Source: Savagea sp. | GTDB lineage: Bacteria; Bacillota; Bacilli; Bacillales_A; Planococcaceae | DNA: 5,560 bases | NCBI GenBank assembly: GCA_030147435.1 | Contig: JASKZX010000060.1 | Span: 1-5,560, forward strand | Direction: 5' to 3' | Shown here: positions 4,796-5,560 of the stretch, piece after piece | Numbering within the stretch: position 1 is the first letter of the stretch | How the letters are laid out: each line of letters begins with the position of its first letter | The notes under the pieces: model-generated | What the model saw: the letters and a program-made list of their open reading frames with translations, nothing else | What the model was told of the DNA's origin: nothing | Databases searched by the model: none | Made by a program: the position numbers and the translations under genes

Positions 4796-5560
4796 AGAAC
4801 GATTCCATAAATGGTACGACAATTATTACGATGAAATTTATCAATTTCTCGCCTATTTACTCGATGATACATTAGCAGCTGAAGACCGAATTCATGAAGT
4901 GTTTGTGCAAGCGTATATATCGACGATTGCACCCGCAAATGAACGTGCGTTTATGTATCGAGAAGCATTTGATGAAGTGATGCGTTTAAGTAAAAAGAAA
5001 AACTTTTATCGTCGGAGTGAACAGAAAAAACTAGCAACCGATGATCAAGAAGTGTTACGTTTTTACGATGAGTATCGAACATTGCCTGTCTTAGAAAAAG
5101 CAGTGCTTTATTTACACATGAATCGTCACTTTTCATTAAAGGAAATATCGTATATCGTCGGAGAGCCGATTGAACAAGTAAAAAAGATTTCAGAGCGTTC
5201 GATCGCTCTCTTAACGAAGAAATTGCCACAAGACTTAACGTATACGATTCGTCAAGCGTTAGAACATTTACCGGAATATCATGATACACGGTCAAAAGAG
5301 ACGTTTTATAAACGTTTACAGACCGATTCAAGAATTCATCGCCGAACGAAAGAGCAGACGAAAGCAAAAGGCCCTCGTTGGTTTACTTTTTTAGCGATCA
5401 TTATTTTTATTATTCTTTTACCGATCGGTTATGATTATTGGCAAGAGTCGAAAGAAAGCGAAGAAGAACAACTACCAGAAGAAGTACCAGAACAAGTTGA
5501 AAAGCCAGATGAACAAGAACCTGTTAAAGAAGAAAAACCATTTAATGAGCGGGCTTTGAT
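4788..5560 (+). CDS. SigX-like ECF sigma domain fused to an RsiX-like membrane anti-sigma region, 3' truncated
   Basis: 257 codons are visible with no stop; the gene continues past the window. It starts at ATG 4788 with AGGAGG 6 nt upstream and overlaps resE as ATGAATGA. Residues 1-43 resemble the start of B. subtilis SigX (FHKWYDNYYDEIYQFLAYLL, then AEDRIHEVFVQAY), which is sigma region 2.1-2.2. Residues 51-71 are a poor match to regions 2.3-2.4: the usual TWL...ARN...D..R pattern with its Trp is lost. Residues 88-146 fit region 4 (LPVLEKAVLYLHMNRHFSLKEISYIVG, EQVKK). Residues 149-185 contain LPEYHDTRSKETFYKRL, resembling the cytoplasmic start of RsiX. One membrane helix follows (about 199-216), then an acidic, proline-containing outer segment (14 of 32 residues acidic at 219-250). 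The place after resE is where sigX and rsiX sit in B. subtilis. I infer a fusion of both; it may regulate rather than drive transcription. It could instead be a non-sigma membrane protein with a vestigial sigma fold. Confidence 0.68.
   Translation, partial: MNEERFHKWYDNYYDEIYQFLAYLLDDTLAAEDRIHEVFVQAYISTIAPANERAFMYREAFDEVMRLSKKKNFYRRSEQKKLATDDQEVLRFYDEYRTLPVLEKAVLYLHMNRHFSLKEISYIVGEPIEQVKKISERSIALLTKKLPQDLTYTIRQALEHLPEYHDTRSKETFYKRLQTDSRIHRRTKEQTKAKGPRWFTFLAIIIFIILLPIGYDYWQESKESEEEQLPEEVPEQVEKPDEQEPVKEEKPFNERAL
4812..5000 (+). other. Divergent sigma region 2 in the fusion gene
   Basis: This encodes residues 9-71. The core-binding helix (AEDRIHEVFVQAY) keeps the AED..xEVF pattern but has Ile-His in place of the usual Leu/Val-Gln before EVF. 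The following segment is about ten residues shorter than in SigX and lacks the Trp and the Ala-Arg-Asn of the -10 recognition part. Core-RNA-polymerase binding looks more likely to survive than promoter melting; this is inference from alignment by eye. Confidence 0.5.
5049..5225 (+). other. Sigma region 4-like helix-turn-helix in the fusion gene
   Basis: This encodes residues 88-146. It follows the ECF region 4 pattern LP..E.AVLYL.....S.KEIS.I.G.P.EQVKK...R....L.KKL, the helix-turn-helix that reads the -35 element. Here EQVKK takes the place of the usual GTVKS and the Arg (137 in SER) is kept. Confidence 0.6.
5232..5435 (+). other. RsiX-like juxtamembrane segment and transmembrane helix in the fusion gene
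   Basis: This encodes residues 149-216. The motif P-x3-D-x-R-S-x4-Y-x-R-L resembles the N-terminal cytoplasmic part of RsiX. A basic stretch (RIHRRTKEQTKAKGPRW) then precedes the hydrophobic helix FTFLAIIIFIILLPIGY. The positive-inside rule puts the sigma part in the cytoplasm and the following acidic part outside. Confidence 0.55.

Noticed and set aside
4951..5367. 138-codon minus-strand open frame opposite the fusion gene
   Set aside because: The plus-strand frame has a perfect ribosome binding site, recognisable sigma features and an overlap with resE. The minus frame has no recognisable domain and looks like a shadow.
1..5560. CRISPR array, tRNA, rRNA, insertion sequence or phage attachment site
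   Set aside because: No spaced direct repeats, cloverleaf, transposase or terminal inverted repeats were seen; the genes are core chromosomal genes in a conserved order.

Overview
The window is a compact, all-plus-strand stretch of a low-GC Gram-positive chromosome, almost certainly order Bacillales. The evidence is AT-rich sequence, strong AGGAGG-type ribosome binding sites, and a gene order matching the known Bacillus subtilis locus scpA-scpB-...-rluB-resA-(resB-resC)-resD-resE-sigX-rsiX. It also resembles the Staphylococcus arrangement scpA-scpB-rluB-srrA-srrB. I cannot fix the genus from this sequence alone.

Layout. Positions 1-298 hold the C-terminal part of scpA (condensin kleisin). 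scpB (295-888) overlaps it at ATGA, followed by rluB (891-1622, 23S rRNA pseudouridine synthase) and a membrane-anchored thioredoxin-like gene at the resA position (1622-2140). These four are packed with gaps of 2 nt or small overlaps and look like one transcription unit. The only real intergenic region is 2141-2280. It holds a weak hairpin, a TTGACA -35 box, two back-to-back inverted repeats and a good ribosome binding site. The second unit is resD (2281-2997), resE (2990-4795) and a 3'-truncated gene from 4788 to the window end. Both junctions in this unit are 8-nt overlaps of the form ATGAATRA, which suggests translational coupling.

How the genes work together. ScpA and ScpB act with SMC in chromosome condensation. 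RluB modifies the ribosome. ResD and ResE form the oxygen/redox-responsive two-component system (SrrAB in staphylococci). The last gene sits where sigX and rsiX lie in B. subtilis, but here one reading frame carries a divergent ECF-sigma-like region 2 and region 4, then an RsiX-like segment, a transmembrane helix and an acidic, proline-containing outer segment. It appears to be a membrane-tethered sigma/anti-sigma fusion, and it is the most interesting object in the window.

Notable absences compared with B. subtilis: ypuI-dacB-spmA-spmB are missing between scpB and rluB, and resB-resC (cytochrome c haem-ligation machinery) are missing between resA and resD. The remaining resA-like protein has a CTYC active site instead of the CEPC of ResA. 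Together these suggest a lineage that has lost or moved cytochrome c maturation, and perhaps sporulation genes, while keeping the ResDE sensor pair.
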